Below, piece after piece: positions 1-9,360 of a stretch of 64,000 nucleotides of DNA. A program made the position numbers and the translations under genes. The notes beneath the pieces were generated by a model that searched no databases, had not been told where the DNA came from, and saw only the letters and a list, made by a program, of their open reading frames with translations. Position 1 is the first letter of the stretch. Every line of letters starts with the position of its first letter. The stretch is from Fratercula arctica (Eukaryota; Chordata; Aves; Charadriiformes; Alcidae), in the NCBI GenBank assembly GCA_947846985.1, contig CANTUZ010000001.1, positions 37,410,727 through 37,474,726 of the forward strand. Direction: 5' to 3'.

Positions 1-3000
1 CACGTTACTTCACATGGGTCATACCTGAATTAGCCAACTAAACAAGCCCAGAACTCCTCTCAGACGTTGAGTCCAATAATCTTAGGAATATTAGCTAAAA
101 TCTTCAGTTGCCCGAAAGAGGATGCTTGACTCCATAATGCCTATTGGGAAAGGTACCCGGCCTCTCCTAACTCCTAAAAAAGTCTGGGAACTGTATGGGA
201 GAGTGATAATTAAATACCATTGAGGTACCATTTTATTTGAACAATAGTAATTAATTAATAATGAATAATTTAAAAAAATATATTGTGCCCAGATACTAAT
301 ATCAACACAACCCAAAGGAAATTTTTATTGTAAAGTGAAGAAACCATTGAACACGGGCACTTGACTAATTACATGGTTCCATAAAGTAATTTTATGAGCT
401 GTGTTTTTGCATTTAAAAATAAGTTATCAGAATCACTTTCCTGGACAGCAAACCGTCTCCTCCATAATTTGAAAAAGTCTTCAGATTTCACCAGTAAACC
501 TAGATTTCTGAATTTGATTGATCCAGCCCGAAGGAGATATTAAGGCGCACTTATCAGGCAGCAAGAGACTGAAGAACAGCCAAGAAGGACTTGTTAAAAG
601 ACATTTACAGGCTTAAGTCTTATTGAAAGTCTATTGTTCTTTGACTGCTAAGTCATTCCGTTTGGCAAGAGCACAGATAAAAGTGGGTTTTTTTCCCTAC
701 TCCTCTTTGAGAAAGAGAATGTAGAAAAAGGAAGGAGACATCAGCGGGTGCAGAGGAAGACGAATGAAACGCTGAGATTACAAGACTCAGTATTATGCTA
801 GAGTCTATCTGTGAAGTATAGAGCACCTTAATTAGCAACATTCATCTGCAGAAGGCCATAAAGCATAGTTTTATAGGAGTATGAGACAATTGTGTTAGTA
901 TTTGTTATTTCCTATTCTGTGTCTGTCTTATTTACTTAAATGGCAAGCTCTTTGGAACTGACATTGTCTTTAGGCACTATCATGGTGAACATGAATAACA
1001 ATGTTTTCATACATGAGTTTTCCTGGACAATAAAGTGTACATTGGTATGATTAGATATTAAAGACAGAAGACACTGTTCAAAGTAATCTGAATACATGTA
1101 TTTTTTTTAGATTTCTCATCCATCATTACCAGGGAAGCATTCAGACACATGAAAAATGTTTTTTTTAGTTCCCAGTTACATCTTCAGTCAAATTTATGGT
1201 CATTTACACCCAAATAACATTACCGTGGGTGGTGTTACTCCAAACCAGTTATGCCACGACAGAGATCTAGGATATTTTATACTGCTGAGAATGCTCAATA
1301 CCCAGCTGGGAAGGATTTTCTAGTTACAGAATCTGAGACATCATCCCTCAAAAACTGAGGAATTTGTGATAAGCGAGGTACTTCAAAAATATATAAATGG
1401 TATTGGAGGTCTTTCCAGCCCTGAAGTAGGAAGACATAACAACAACCTAAAATATCTTTTTTTTCTTCTTTCAGCCTCAGGATGAGGATTTTAAGGGAGT
1501 TCCTACAAACATGGCACTGAATTCCACCTGAGAATTCTGGGAAGATAAAGATAGGGGGATTTTTAATTTTTTTTTTAATGAATATGAAATACAGTGTATA
1601 AAGTAAATTCCTATCAGAGTTGCATAAAACCTTGGAGAAAGTAGGACAATACCATCCTTCTTCCCTTATCTTCAGTGTTGTAAACATTTTTCAGAAATAA
1701 TATTCCACATCTGACACGGGGAATAGCAATATATCCAAGTGGAACTCATCCAAATCTACTCCACTAGGCTCTCATAGGAGCTTTAATGACCTCCACTTAT
1801 ACAAATGGACTGCTTAATGCAGAAGAAATTATTGCTAGTATGAATGAAAAGGAGCCTTTGACAGCCACAGCCACTCACAGATTCACCAAATGACTAATAA
1901 AGATCACCTTTGTATCTGCTTCATTCTGTGAATTACTGATGATGCTGGAGACAGAACAAATTACTAGGTCATGAGAAGAGAAACTCAAGCTCTAATAAGT
2001 AAATTAGGTTAGCCCTAATATCCTGTTGGGCTCCAGTCTTTTTCTTGTCTGTTTTTCTTCTGCAGCAAAGAGCTCTTGGCACCAAGGGACTCAGCGTCAA
2101 GTGTTTTCTTGAGGTTTTTGTCCTTACATTTCTTACCTCCAAACAGTCTTTATCAATAAGGTCTGAGCCAGGGGTCAGGTAACTTCACTGGAGGAAAGAA
2201 GAAGATAAAAGACAGGAAAAGAAAAGGCAACAAGCCTTCCTAAGATATACACCTTTTTTAATACTTTATTTCATACAGTCTTTGGACACATAGAGACCTA
2301 TTAAATGGGAAGACGGGTGGGCAGCTAATGAAGGAGGAGAGGGAGAATGAGGACTAGAGAATGAGAAGAAGAAACAAGGGAAAGAGAGAGAGGTGCTGAG
2401 TCAAAGAGAGAGGGAAGGATGAAATAAAGGAAAGAAGGAAGGGAAAGGAAAAGAAAGGCAAAAAAAAGGAAGAAAGAGAAACAGAAAAGAGAAAGACAGA
2501 AAAAGAATGAGAGAACAGGCAGATTTAGAATGAAATGACAGTGCAATCATAATGACCTGAAGCACACAAGATTTTTTTATCAAGTTAAAAAAAAAATTGC
2601 AGTTAAACACGGAAAATTCAAATTAAATATTTAATGAAAAGAATATTACTTTGCTGACTGAAACAAACTAGACAGCACAGCTAAAAATCAAATCCCTGCT
2701 GCCTACTTACGCTTTGTCATTGCCTTAAGACTACCCACAGACAGCACTGCTGAACTCAGGTTTCACAGGTTTTATCTTTAACTGTGAATTTCCGTTCTTT
2801 GGTAATTGAAGGCCAGCCACTAGAGTTCTTTTGATGTTGCTTTCTAGGTGAATCTTTCTAAGGCCAAAGTTTCTTTTTAATGGAAAATACAATCCTATTT
2901 CTCCAGTAGAAAACAAAATGTTGAAGATAGCAGAGCACCTTCTTAAGCATGACCAGAACACATGGAAAACAGCCAATCCAATGATCCACATATACACCTG

Positions 3001-4170
3001 TTAAAACTGCTGACGTAGAATGCAAGATAAGCAGGGGAGCACAGCAGAGTATGGAAAATCAGCAGGCTACCAACAAGGCTTAAAAATACAGGCATTTTTT
3101 CTTCCTCCCCTTTTTTTTTTTTCTTCTCTCTCAAGTACTAACAGTAACTTCAGGGGGAAAAATAATAAACTGAATCTAAAGATTTATTAGATTCCACTCA
3201 GCTGGATATTTTACCTGAGGCAATGTATTGGTTGTGTGTTTTGAATGAGGCTATGATTTGACATAAGAGTTGGGATTGTCCCATAACATCCCCTTTCTGA
3301 TATACTTTTTTTTTTTTTTTAGAACAACTGTCTTGACATATGAAACTAACAGCTCTTATTCCAGGCAGCATTAATTCCTGACATATCCTGTACCAGTGGG
3401 ACTAAAGCCACTGCTCTGTGTTCAGAGAGCATCTAGCACAACTAAGCCCTGAGTCTCATCAGAGACTGGGAATTTTGCTGTTCAAACAGTAAACGCAGAA
3501 GCAACAAGTTGATGTGAGGAAAGAGCAAATTAACTCCTTAAGTACTTGGATATACACAAATCTGCTGGAAACAACCACAAGCAAAGTGGCTTTTATTCTT
3601 TTAATAGGAGACATATAAGTATATCCAGAAACAAAAAATAGGTGTCAGGTGTCATCTTTCTTTGTGAGGAATTAGGTTTGAGACACCTTTCTCTCCATCT
3701 TTTTTTGTCATTCTTTTTTTTTTTTTTTTTTTAATTAACCTAAATTTAAAGGGGTTTTAAACCATAATCTTGTATCTATTCTCTGCATCCTACTCTTGGC
3801 CTTTGAAGTGATTATGGGTAATAACATGACAATTATTGCATTTTTATATTGTTTTATACTTTTTATCCTGCAAAAATAACTAGGTATGGGCAGTCTACTT
3901 AACATCTAAATATAGCTTACTATTTTTAATGAAGAAAATTAAATGGAAAGGCATTTAGAAGGAAGTTGAAAGTATTATAATTTTGAAATGGTTATCCAAG
4001 TTCAAGAACTGCAGTTTAAAGCAATTAGGAGAAGAGGCAACTATACCCATCTAACTGTTTTGAATGCACTTATCAATTTTGATTATGTGGAATAATTATT
4101 AAATTGGCCAAGAATACAAAAGTACAGCATTGTTCACACATTAAGGAAAGTCATAAAATCAAGAGGCTTC
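1..4170. other. Noncoding AT-rich DNA, no gene seen
   Basis: No open frame here looks like a protein. The only long ones are low-complexity translations opposite the purine tract (2306-2519) or unremarkable frames of up to 130 codons with no recognisable motif. Visible content is A/T-rich unique sequence, a purine-rich block, and T runs near 3110, 3306 and 3714-3732 (19 T). I recognise no mobile element in this part, though old, diverged ones could be missed by eye. Confidence 0.6.
2306..2519. repeat. Purine-rich (GA) low-complexity tract
   Basis: About 210 bases of the plus strand are almost all A and G, in irregular GAGA, GGAA and AAAGAA blocks with only scattered C or T. The opposite strand yields two spurious Leu/Ser/Phe-rich open frames. 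Such homopurine tracts can adopt triplex structures in principle, but nothing here shows a function. It is probably an expanded and degenerated simple repeat. Confidence 0.75.
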
Positions 4171-4327
4171 TGAGGTAGAATACAGCCGCAGCTGGCACGC
4201 GAAGAATGCAACATCTACAATTCCCTGTACAAGGTTGTTTGCGAAACTACACGAGGGATGGAACAGAACGCGATTGTTCCGTGGCCTTCCCTTGTGACGA
4301 ATAGCAGATATGGGAATAAGATGGTAC

Positions 4328-4389
4328 TATGGAACAGATAAGCTGCCTACTTGCTTACTACGGAACAGATAAGCAGTCTACATGCTACC
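4328..4389 (+). repeat. 31-bp tandem duplication in U3 with two GATA motifs
   Basis: Two adjacent 31-base units, 4328-4358 and 4359-4389, agree at 25 of 31 positions. Each contains the identical core GGAACAGATAAGC, which includes an AGATAA GATA-factor consensus. Duplicated U3 segments with factor sites are typical enhancer arrangements in retroviral LTRs. Whether GATA factors bind here is inference. Confidence 0.75.
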
Positions 4390-4515
4390 TGAGCCAACAT
4401 TTTGTCAAAGTTTGATGAAATGCTGTCCTTTGTGCGAACTTTGCTCATTACAATGTACCAAAACACACCTCCATCCCAGAGGCTACCAAGGTGCGACCAC
4501 TCCTGCTTGAGTACA

Positions 4516-4520
4516 CCAAT
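4516..4520 (+). promoter_or_regulatory. CCAAT box of the LTR
   Basis: A plain CCAAT lies 60 bases upstream of the TATA box in the presumed U3. The spacing is reasonable for a polymerase II promoter. It is assigned by position and sequence only. Confidence 0.45.
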
Positions 4521-4580
4521 CATAATAAAAGTATTTATGACTAAAGTCACTCAAACTCCACTTTGAAGATAAAAAAATAG

Positions 4581-4590
4581 TATAAAAATA
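4581..4590 (+). promoter_or_regulatory. TATA box of the LTR
   Basis: TATAAAAATA is a strong TATA match inside the presumed LTR, downstream of the CCAAT box and about 330 bases upstream of the AATAAA signal. This order fits a U3/R boundary near 4610. Confidence 0.65.
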
Positions 4591-4917
4591 GCCTGAGAGA
4601 GGGGGGTTATCAGGGAAAACACAATCGCGAACAAGTCACGGAGAACTCCATCACTGACTTCCGGGACCAGTCGACGGGCTGAGCCTTTCTTCCCCCCCAT
4701 AGGGACGCCTTTGGGTAAGACACAGATTATACCGAGTGTTTCCCCAGGGAACTTAGAAATCTCTCTAGAGAATCTCTCTCCTACATTTATAGCCAGGCTG
4801 CATTGTTTTAAACTTCGTCGCACGTATTGTATACTTAACAATATCTTTCTTTGCACGTGTTTTGCAGACAGTGTATTTATCACGGGCAATCCTAAGAACC
4901 TATATATCTGTTGTTTA

Positions 4918-4923
4918 AATAAA
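4918..4923 (+). terminator. LTR polyadenylation signal AATAAA
   Basis: A canonical AATAAA lies in the downstream part of the presumed LTR, where the R region should end. In this 5' LTR it would normally be passed over, and in the lost 3' LTR its copy would have ended the transcript. Confidence 0.6.
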
Positions 4924-4947
4924 CTGCACTGTTTAAGTAGCTAGTCA

Positions 4948-5238
4948 TTTTGGTTTCTCACTGAATGCAACCAAAGACTCGAGAGTGGCTGTGCTAGTTC
5001 ATGAGCACGACTAGACTGAAGGATACATTATTAGTGTATCCAGATCATAATAGTTTAATACATATTAAATGCGACTGGACCGATAGTGTTGAATTGGGCA
5101 TCACTCAGAATTTAAACCTAGCCGCACCCAGCCTCCCACCTCGGTGAGGAGTGTTAGAAAACAAGGGGGTTTATCTTCTGCCAAAACCTCTTTGCCCCTT
5201 TTCACGCAACAGAATTTGGAATAGTTGGCAGGATTGGC
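4948..5238 (+). other. Proviral leader between LTR and gag
   Basis: About 290 bases separate the presumed LTR end from the first clear gag-like methionine. A TGG at 4951 is the nearest candidate start of a primer-binding site, but the following bases do not match the common retroviral primer tRNAs I know. No coding frame is evident. Packaging signals would be expected here but cannot be recognised by eye. Confidence 0.5.
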
Positions 5239-6803
5239 ATGGATAAACTGCTGCAAATATATGATTGTGCCCCTTCCCAGGCTGGGAAGGAGTGGGCCCA
5301 AAAATTTTGGAAGGATAAAGAAAAGGTGACGGAACGTATTGAAGAGTGTCGGGCTTCACAAAAGCTCAGAGTGGGAAGAGGCAAGGGTGTGATTTGTATG
5401 GTGTTAGGCGCCTGTTTATCTTGTGCACAACAAGAAGCTAGGGAAATCCCTGCTCCTAATCTGATTTCAGCTGTAGAATATTCAACTCTGAAATTGGAAA
5501 ATGAGGTGCTGAAGTCATCATTAGCTTTTCAAAAGGAGACAGGAGAAAAATTAAGAACTCAAGTTGATAAGCTTGTGAGTGAGAATGAATGTTTAGGAAA
5601 CCGGAATGCTTGACTCGGGAGTGAAAATCTCCAACTTAAAATGTTATTGGAAAGAGTGACTGGGCTCTTAGATAAAATGCAGCCCTCGACCCAGGTCCAA
5701 CAAATTCGTAAGTTAATGTGTTATCCAAATTCGCAACCCAGACCGGAGATTTTTGGTCTAATAGTGAGGATGAGGAAGAAGATGAGGAGGAAAGGACTTT
5801 TACTTTGAAATCCCAAATCTTTCCTTTACGTCCTCTAGTTAAAACTGAAACCATGGTTGATGATGATGATGAAGTCCACACCACTGGGCGTACTGTACCA
5901 TGGACACCAACAGAGTTAGCGAAAATAAGGGAGAAATATTCAAGGCGGCCAGAAGAGTTAGCTGTTGAGTATGTGTGGCGAGTTTCTTCTGAAGGGGCAG
6001 ACAGAATTATGTTGAGCGAGGAAGAAGCAGGAGACTCTTGGGGACCAGGAGTGTTTTTAACTACTATGCCAGGGGATCATAATTATTCCCTAACTGCTTG
6101 AGCAGCCTATTGGGCAGGTGGTATGGATCCGCGAGAGAGGAGGGAGCCATTAGAGATTAGAGCTACAGGCCACTCTGATCTGTTTGCAGCTGTACAGAAA
6201 GCAGCTTGTCTGCAAGGCATGTATGACAGAGAGGAATTTTGGAAATCCCCAACGTCAGCCCCTATCGACCCTGATCGATTTGACCCTCTCATCCATGGTC
6301 TTCTGGATTGCCTGAAACCTTTTGTTGTCCGCACTCAAGAACGCATACAAGATGCTTGGGGTGCTCATGAGTGGGGCCATCGTCACTTCATGCCCACCTG
6401 GAATGAATATGTACAGGAAATAGACCAATACGGGCGCTGAATGGGCTGAGCCAGCCTAACTAGTGAAAAATCCTCTGAATACACCTGAAAGGTTCACCAA
6501 GTCCAAACTCACACTCAAACCCCTAAATCAGAGGGAAGGTTTAAGTCTGATAAGGACCAAAACAAGTTGTGGCATAAACCCCTACAATTAGGGGTGCCCC
6601 GACAATTCTTGCACGGTGTCCCTATGGGAGATCTCCATACGCTGGTCCAATCTCTAACTAGAAAGAATAATTCGGCTGGAGAGAAAAGTCTAACAAGAGA
6701 ATCCCCAAGTCGTAAGAAAATTGTGCCTTCTGCACTGGAGCGTAACTTGATTGATTTATCAGAACCCCAGTCAAAAAACTCCTGTCCCCGGGGAGGGCGG
6801 TGA
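5239..6803 (+). pseudogene. gag remnant (coiled coil plus capsid), broken
   Basis: Gag would form the particle shell. The N-terminal frame (5239-5613, 124 codons) contains a Leu-rich heptad-like coiled coil around residues 75-120, then a TGA stop. The frame continues a little past this and must shift by one base near 5710-5775, where an acidic Glu/Asp run begins. The second frame (5718-6803) carries the capsid-like part, interrupted by TGA at 6099, 6438, 6447 and 6486. The stretch from 5850 to 6440 is the best preserved and most gag-like. I see no Cys-His zinc knuckle in the C-terminal part. The codon at 5718 is GTG and is not a genuine start. Assignment is by resemblance to avian ERVL gag from memory and by position upstream of protease. 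Confidence 0.8.
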
Positions 6804-7140
6804 GCCACCCTGTCTGGCAGGTACTAGCGATTCAATGGCTCTCTCATAAAGACTCCGAACCTGTTATTGTCATTCCTGTTGGACCCTGGAAGATGTCGGT
6901 AAACTTTATTATCAATACCGGAGCCCAAATGTCTGCAATCACTAACAAAACAGCACAACTTCTAGGTATAAATCCCATCCAACTCAGAGTCAACTTCACA
7001 GGAATTGACAGTGTGGTAAAAACATGCCCCACCACAAAAATTAACCTCTAGTTGCTGGCAGAGCAGCGAATGACTAGGGTAGAAGTGTTAGTAGCTGCCT
7101 TGTGTACTAACCTTTTAGGGTTTGACATGCTACATGGGCG
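6800..7140 (+). pseudogene. Retropepsin (protease) remnant, active-site Asp lost
   Basis: Retropepsin would cleave Gag-Pol. This frame differs from the flanking gag and RT frames. Around residue 39 it reads INTGAQMS, where aspartyl proteases have Asp-Thr-Gly. The codon at 6914-6916 is AAT rather than an Asp codon, consistent with one G-to-A change. A TAG stop at 7049-7051 interrupts the frame, which continues to about 7140, where it meets the RT frame. With the catalytic Asp replaced and the frame broken, the enzyme is dead. The size, the flap-like sequence after the motif and the place between gag and RT support the call. Confidence 0.75.
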
Positions 7141-8200
7141 AATGTGGAAATTTTCCAGATGGGACTGTGTGGAGTTTTGTAGGACACAAAAAAGAATTAG
7201 ACACAGTGAAATTTGGTCTATTAGAAACTTCTATACCTTTGCCTCCCTCTAAAATCACCAACGTCCGGCAGTATCCACTGCCTGCAGCTGCACTTGCAGG
7301 AGCAGACAGGGTGGTATCAGATTTAGAAGAAAGAGGCATCATTAAGAGGACTCACTTGCCTTATAATTCACTGTTGTGGCCAGTAAATAAACCAACCGGG
7401 CAATGGCATTTCACAATAGATTACCAAAAGTTAAACGCCAACACTGCACCCCTGACCGCCGCGGTTCCAAATTTCGCTGAAATTGTGACAATGATACAAG
7501 GAGCTGCCCATCCTTGGATGGCTGCCTTAGATGTTAAAGACAAGTTTTTTATGATTCCCCTTCTTGAGCAGGACAAAGCGCGGTTTGCATTCACATGGAA
7601 AGGAGTCCAATATACTTTTAACTGTCTTCCACAAGGATACAAGCATTTCCCCACTGTTGCTCATAATGCTTTAGCTAAAGTGCTATCAGAGATTCCTACT
7701 TCACAGGGATGTATGGTATACCCGTATATTGATGACATCCTAATAGGGGGAGAGAACCAAGAAAGTGTAAAAGATATGATGGAAAACATCTGAAAAACAT
7801 TACTGAATTTAGGATTGGAAATTCCAGACTCAAAGTGTCAGGGACCCGCACAGGAAGTTAAATTCCTGTGGGTCTGGTGGATTAAGGGAGCTGCTTCTGT
7901 CCCTCAGGATACCCTGAAAAAAATAGAACATGGACAGAATCCTTCCAGCACGAAGGAGTTACAGCAAGTTCTAGGAACTTTAAGTTATTGGCATAAACAC
8001 ATCCCTGGCTTTTCCATCATTGCTCGCACCCTTTATTTTTTGCTTAAAAAGGGTAAATCCTGGGAGTGGACTGAACAACATATTAATGCTCTGGAATTGC
8101 TAATAAAGGAGCTAAGGTTATTCCAACAACTTAGTCCTATACATCCAACTGACCCTGTCCATGTAGCATGGGGGTTCAGTGAACATGGTTCTCATTGTAA
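7140..8200 (+). pseudogene. Reverse transcriptase remnant with YIDD box
   Basis: RT copies the RNA genome into DNA. The frame opens near 7140, after a shift from the protease frame, and runs to TGA at 7791-7793. It then continues in the same frame through the connection region to about 8200. Visible motifs are the first catalytic Asp in LDVKD (codon 7530-7532), the LPQGYKHFPT segment (about 7627-7656), and the YIDD box (7725-7736) with both Asp residues kept. The thumb and connection part follows the stop, with a Trp-rich segment near 7870-7890. Apart from the single stop and the bounding frameshifts, this is the best preserved part of the provirus. Confidence 0.88.
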
Positions 8201-8387
8201 CTTAGGTGAAAGGGACCAGCAGGACCGGAGAGACCATTAGAATTTAGCTCTCACTCCTTTAATGATACTGAGAGTAGATATTCAGACCTTGAGAAGGGTT
8301 TACTGTCCCTAGGGCAAACATTGCAATGAGCAGAGCAGTTAAGGAGAGAACAGAGTGTGATCGTTTGGGGACCCTTCCGCCTCCTAG
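8200..8387 (+). pseudogene. Frame-shifted RT/RNase H connection segment
   Basis: The reading frame of RT (frame of 7815) is lost near 8200 and regained at about 8388. Between these points the next frame carries the plausible connection sequence, with one TGA at 8327-8329. This implies two small indels of opposite effect flanking about 185 bases. No catalytic motif lies here. Confidence 0.65.
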
Positions 8388-9020
8388 ATGTGGTTCCGTA
8401 AAGGGACAGCACCACCAGCCGGCATTGCCCAGAAACCCACAGTTCGAAAGTGGTATGCTTATTTAGAAGGCATTAATGAAATCATGCCAATCTCTGAAGG
8501 TAGTGTTAAAGTATCCAAGCTCCAGAAAGATATAGATGGTGTCCTATTGTTCCAATCCCCACCAAAAAGACCATATCCAATCCAAGAAGCACCTCCTCTG
8601 AAGGAAGGCAGTGATCTTACAGGAGTGTGGTTTACTGATGCATCATCTCAGCATGAGAACAAAAAGTGGAAATACAAGGCCGTAACACTGGAAGTAGCAA
8701 TGGGAGAAAGAGCAATTGAAACAGGGGAAGGTAGTGCACAAGTAGGGGAAATCAGAGCTGTCCTACTAGCTGCACAACATGGGGCTATTTACATTTACAC
8801 TGACTCATATGCTGTTTTTAAAGGAGCCACCGAATGGATAGGTCACTGGGCAGCCAATGATTGGCAGGTGAACAGAGTCCCAAATTGGGAGACAGATAGT
8901 TGGAAGCAACTGTTAGGAGGACAGAGAGCATTGCACATTGGTTGGGTAAAAGACCATGATGTTTCGAACTCGATCACTGCTCGGTTCTACCAACAGGTAG
9001 ATAGCCTCACGCGGCTGTAG
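8388..9020 (+). pseudogene. RNase H domain remnant with all catalytic positions
   Basis: RNase H degrades the RNA strand during reverse transcription. This 210-codon open stretch carries the four acidic positions of the fold: Asp in FTDAS (8637-8639), Glu in VGEIRA (8748-8750), Asp in YTDSY (8802-8804), and an Asp in VKDHD (8952-8960). The frame is open from 8388 to a TAG at 9018-9020, and the downstream integrase is in the same frame. The ATG at 8388 is not a natural start, because this is an internal part of Pol. Confidence 0.85.
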
Positions 9021-9360
9021 CAAATTGATATGGTAGATGATGGTCAGGAATGGGAACACTTACTCGAATGGTTACATGTCAAGCGTGGCCACACAGGCCG
9101 TGCTGATCTATATCAGGAAGGTCTAGCCTGGGGATGACCTGTATCGGCTAAGCTGTGTGAACAAGTAGTAACTGCCTGTTCACAATGTCACCTACCACTC
9201 AACAAAGATCATCTGAGCAAGGCGCCTCCCTTACACATTTGGGACAAGAAAACATTGTGGCATTCATGGCAAATTGATTATATTGGACCCTTGAGATCAT
9301 CAGGTGAGAAAAGATATGTCCTAGTAGGATTGGAGATTATCTCTACTTGATTATTTTACT
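9021..9360 (+). pseudogene. Integrase remnant: zinc finger and first catalytic Asp only
   Basis: Integrase would insert proviral DNA. The HHCC zinc-binding residues are visible as His codons at 9075 and 9090 (H-x4-H) and Cys codons at 9177 and 9186 (C-x2-C). The first Asp of the DDE triad is at 9276-9278. The frame is cut by TGA at 9135-9137 and 9348-9350. Recognisable sequence stops near 9350, so the second Asp and the Glu are absent. Beyond the break comes AT-rich DNA and a run of 21 A. Confidence 0.8.

Larger units (their letters stand above)
4171..4947 (+). repeat. 5' LTR of the ERVL-like provirus (ends approximate)
   Basis: This block precedes gag and carries the expected promoter order: a 31-bp imperfect tandem duplication in U3 (4328-4389), a CCAAT box (4516-4520), a TATA box (4581-4590) and AATAAA (4918-4923). 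The TATA-to-AATAAA distance implies an R region of roughly 300 bases. The proposed start is TGAGG at 4171 and the proposed end is CA at 4946-4947. Because no 3' LTR exists to align with, neither end is proven, and I do not see a clear tRNA primer-binding site after it. GC content is higher than in the flanking DNA. Confidence 0.7.
4171..9360 (+). mobile_element. Decayed ERVL-like endogenous retrovirus, 3' end missing
   Basis: Elements in order are a 5' LTR, a leader, gag, protease, reverse transcriptase, RNase H and the beginning of integrase, all on the plus strand. The residue patterns of gag and pol, including an RT box read as YIDD, match what I know of class III (ERVL-type) proviruses of birds; no search was run. 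Eleven internal stops and several frameshifts break it, so no product can be made intact. Integrase ends after its first catalytic Asp, and no second LTR, env or dUTPase is seen downstream, so the 3' third was lost by deletion or rearrangement near 9350. Element ends are approximate: the left end is set at the first plausible TG, and the right end is where integrase similarity stops. Confidence 0.88.

Noticed and set aside
1295..1687. 130-codon minus-strand open frame
   Set aside because: No recognisable motif, no convincing splice or promoter context, and composition like the surrounding noncoding DNA.
2325..2610. Minus-strand Leu/Ser/Phe-rich frames resembling membrane proteins
   Set aside because: They are translations of the complement of the purine tract; low-complexity pyrimidine DNA always reads this way.
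4262..4281. GAACAGAACGCGATTGTTCC as a steroid-receptor palindrome in U3
   Set aside because: The half-sites are not spaced by three bases as a glucocorticoid-type element needs; the inverted match is only approximate.
4951..4968. TGG-initiated candidate primer-binding site
   Set aside because: The following bases do not match the primer tRNAs I know for retroviruses. The LTR end is not fixed, so it was not listed as a feature.
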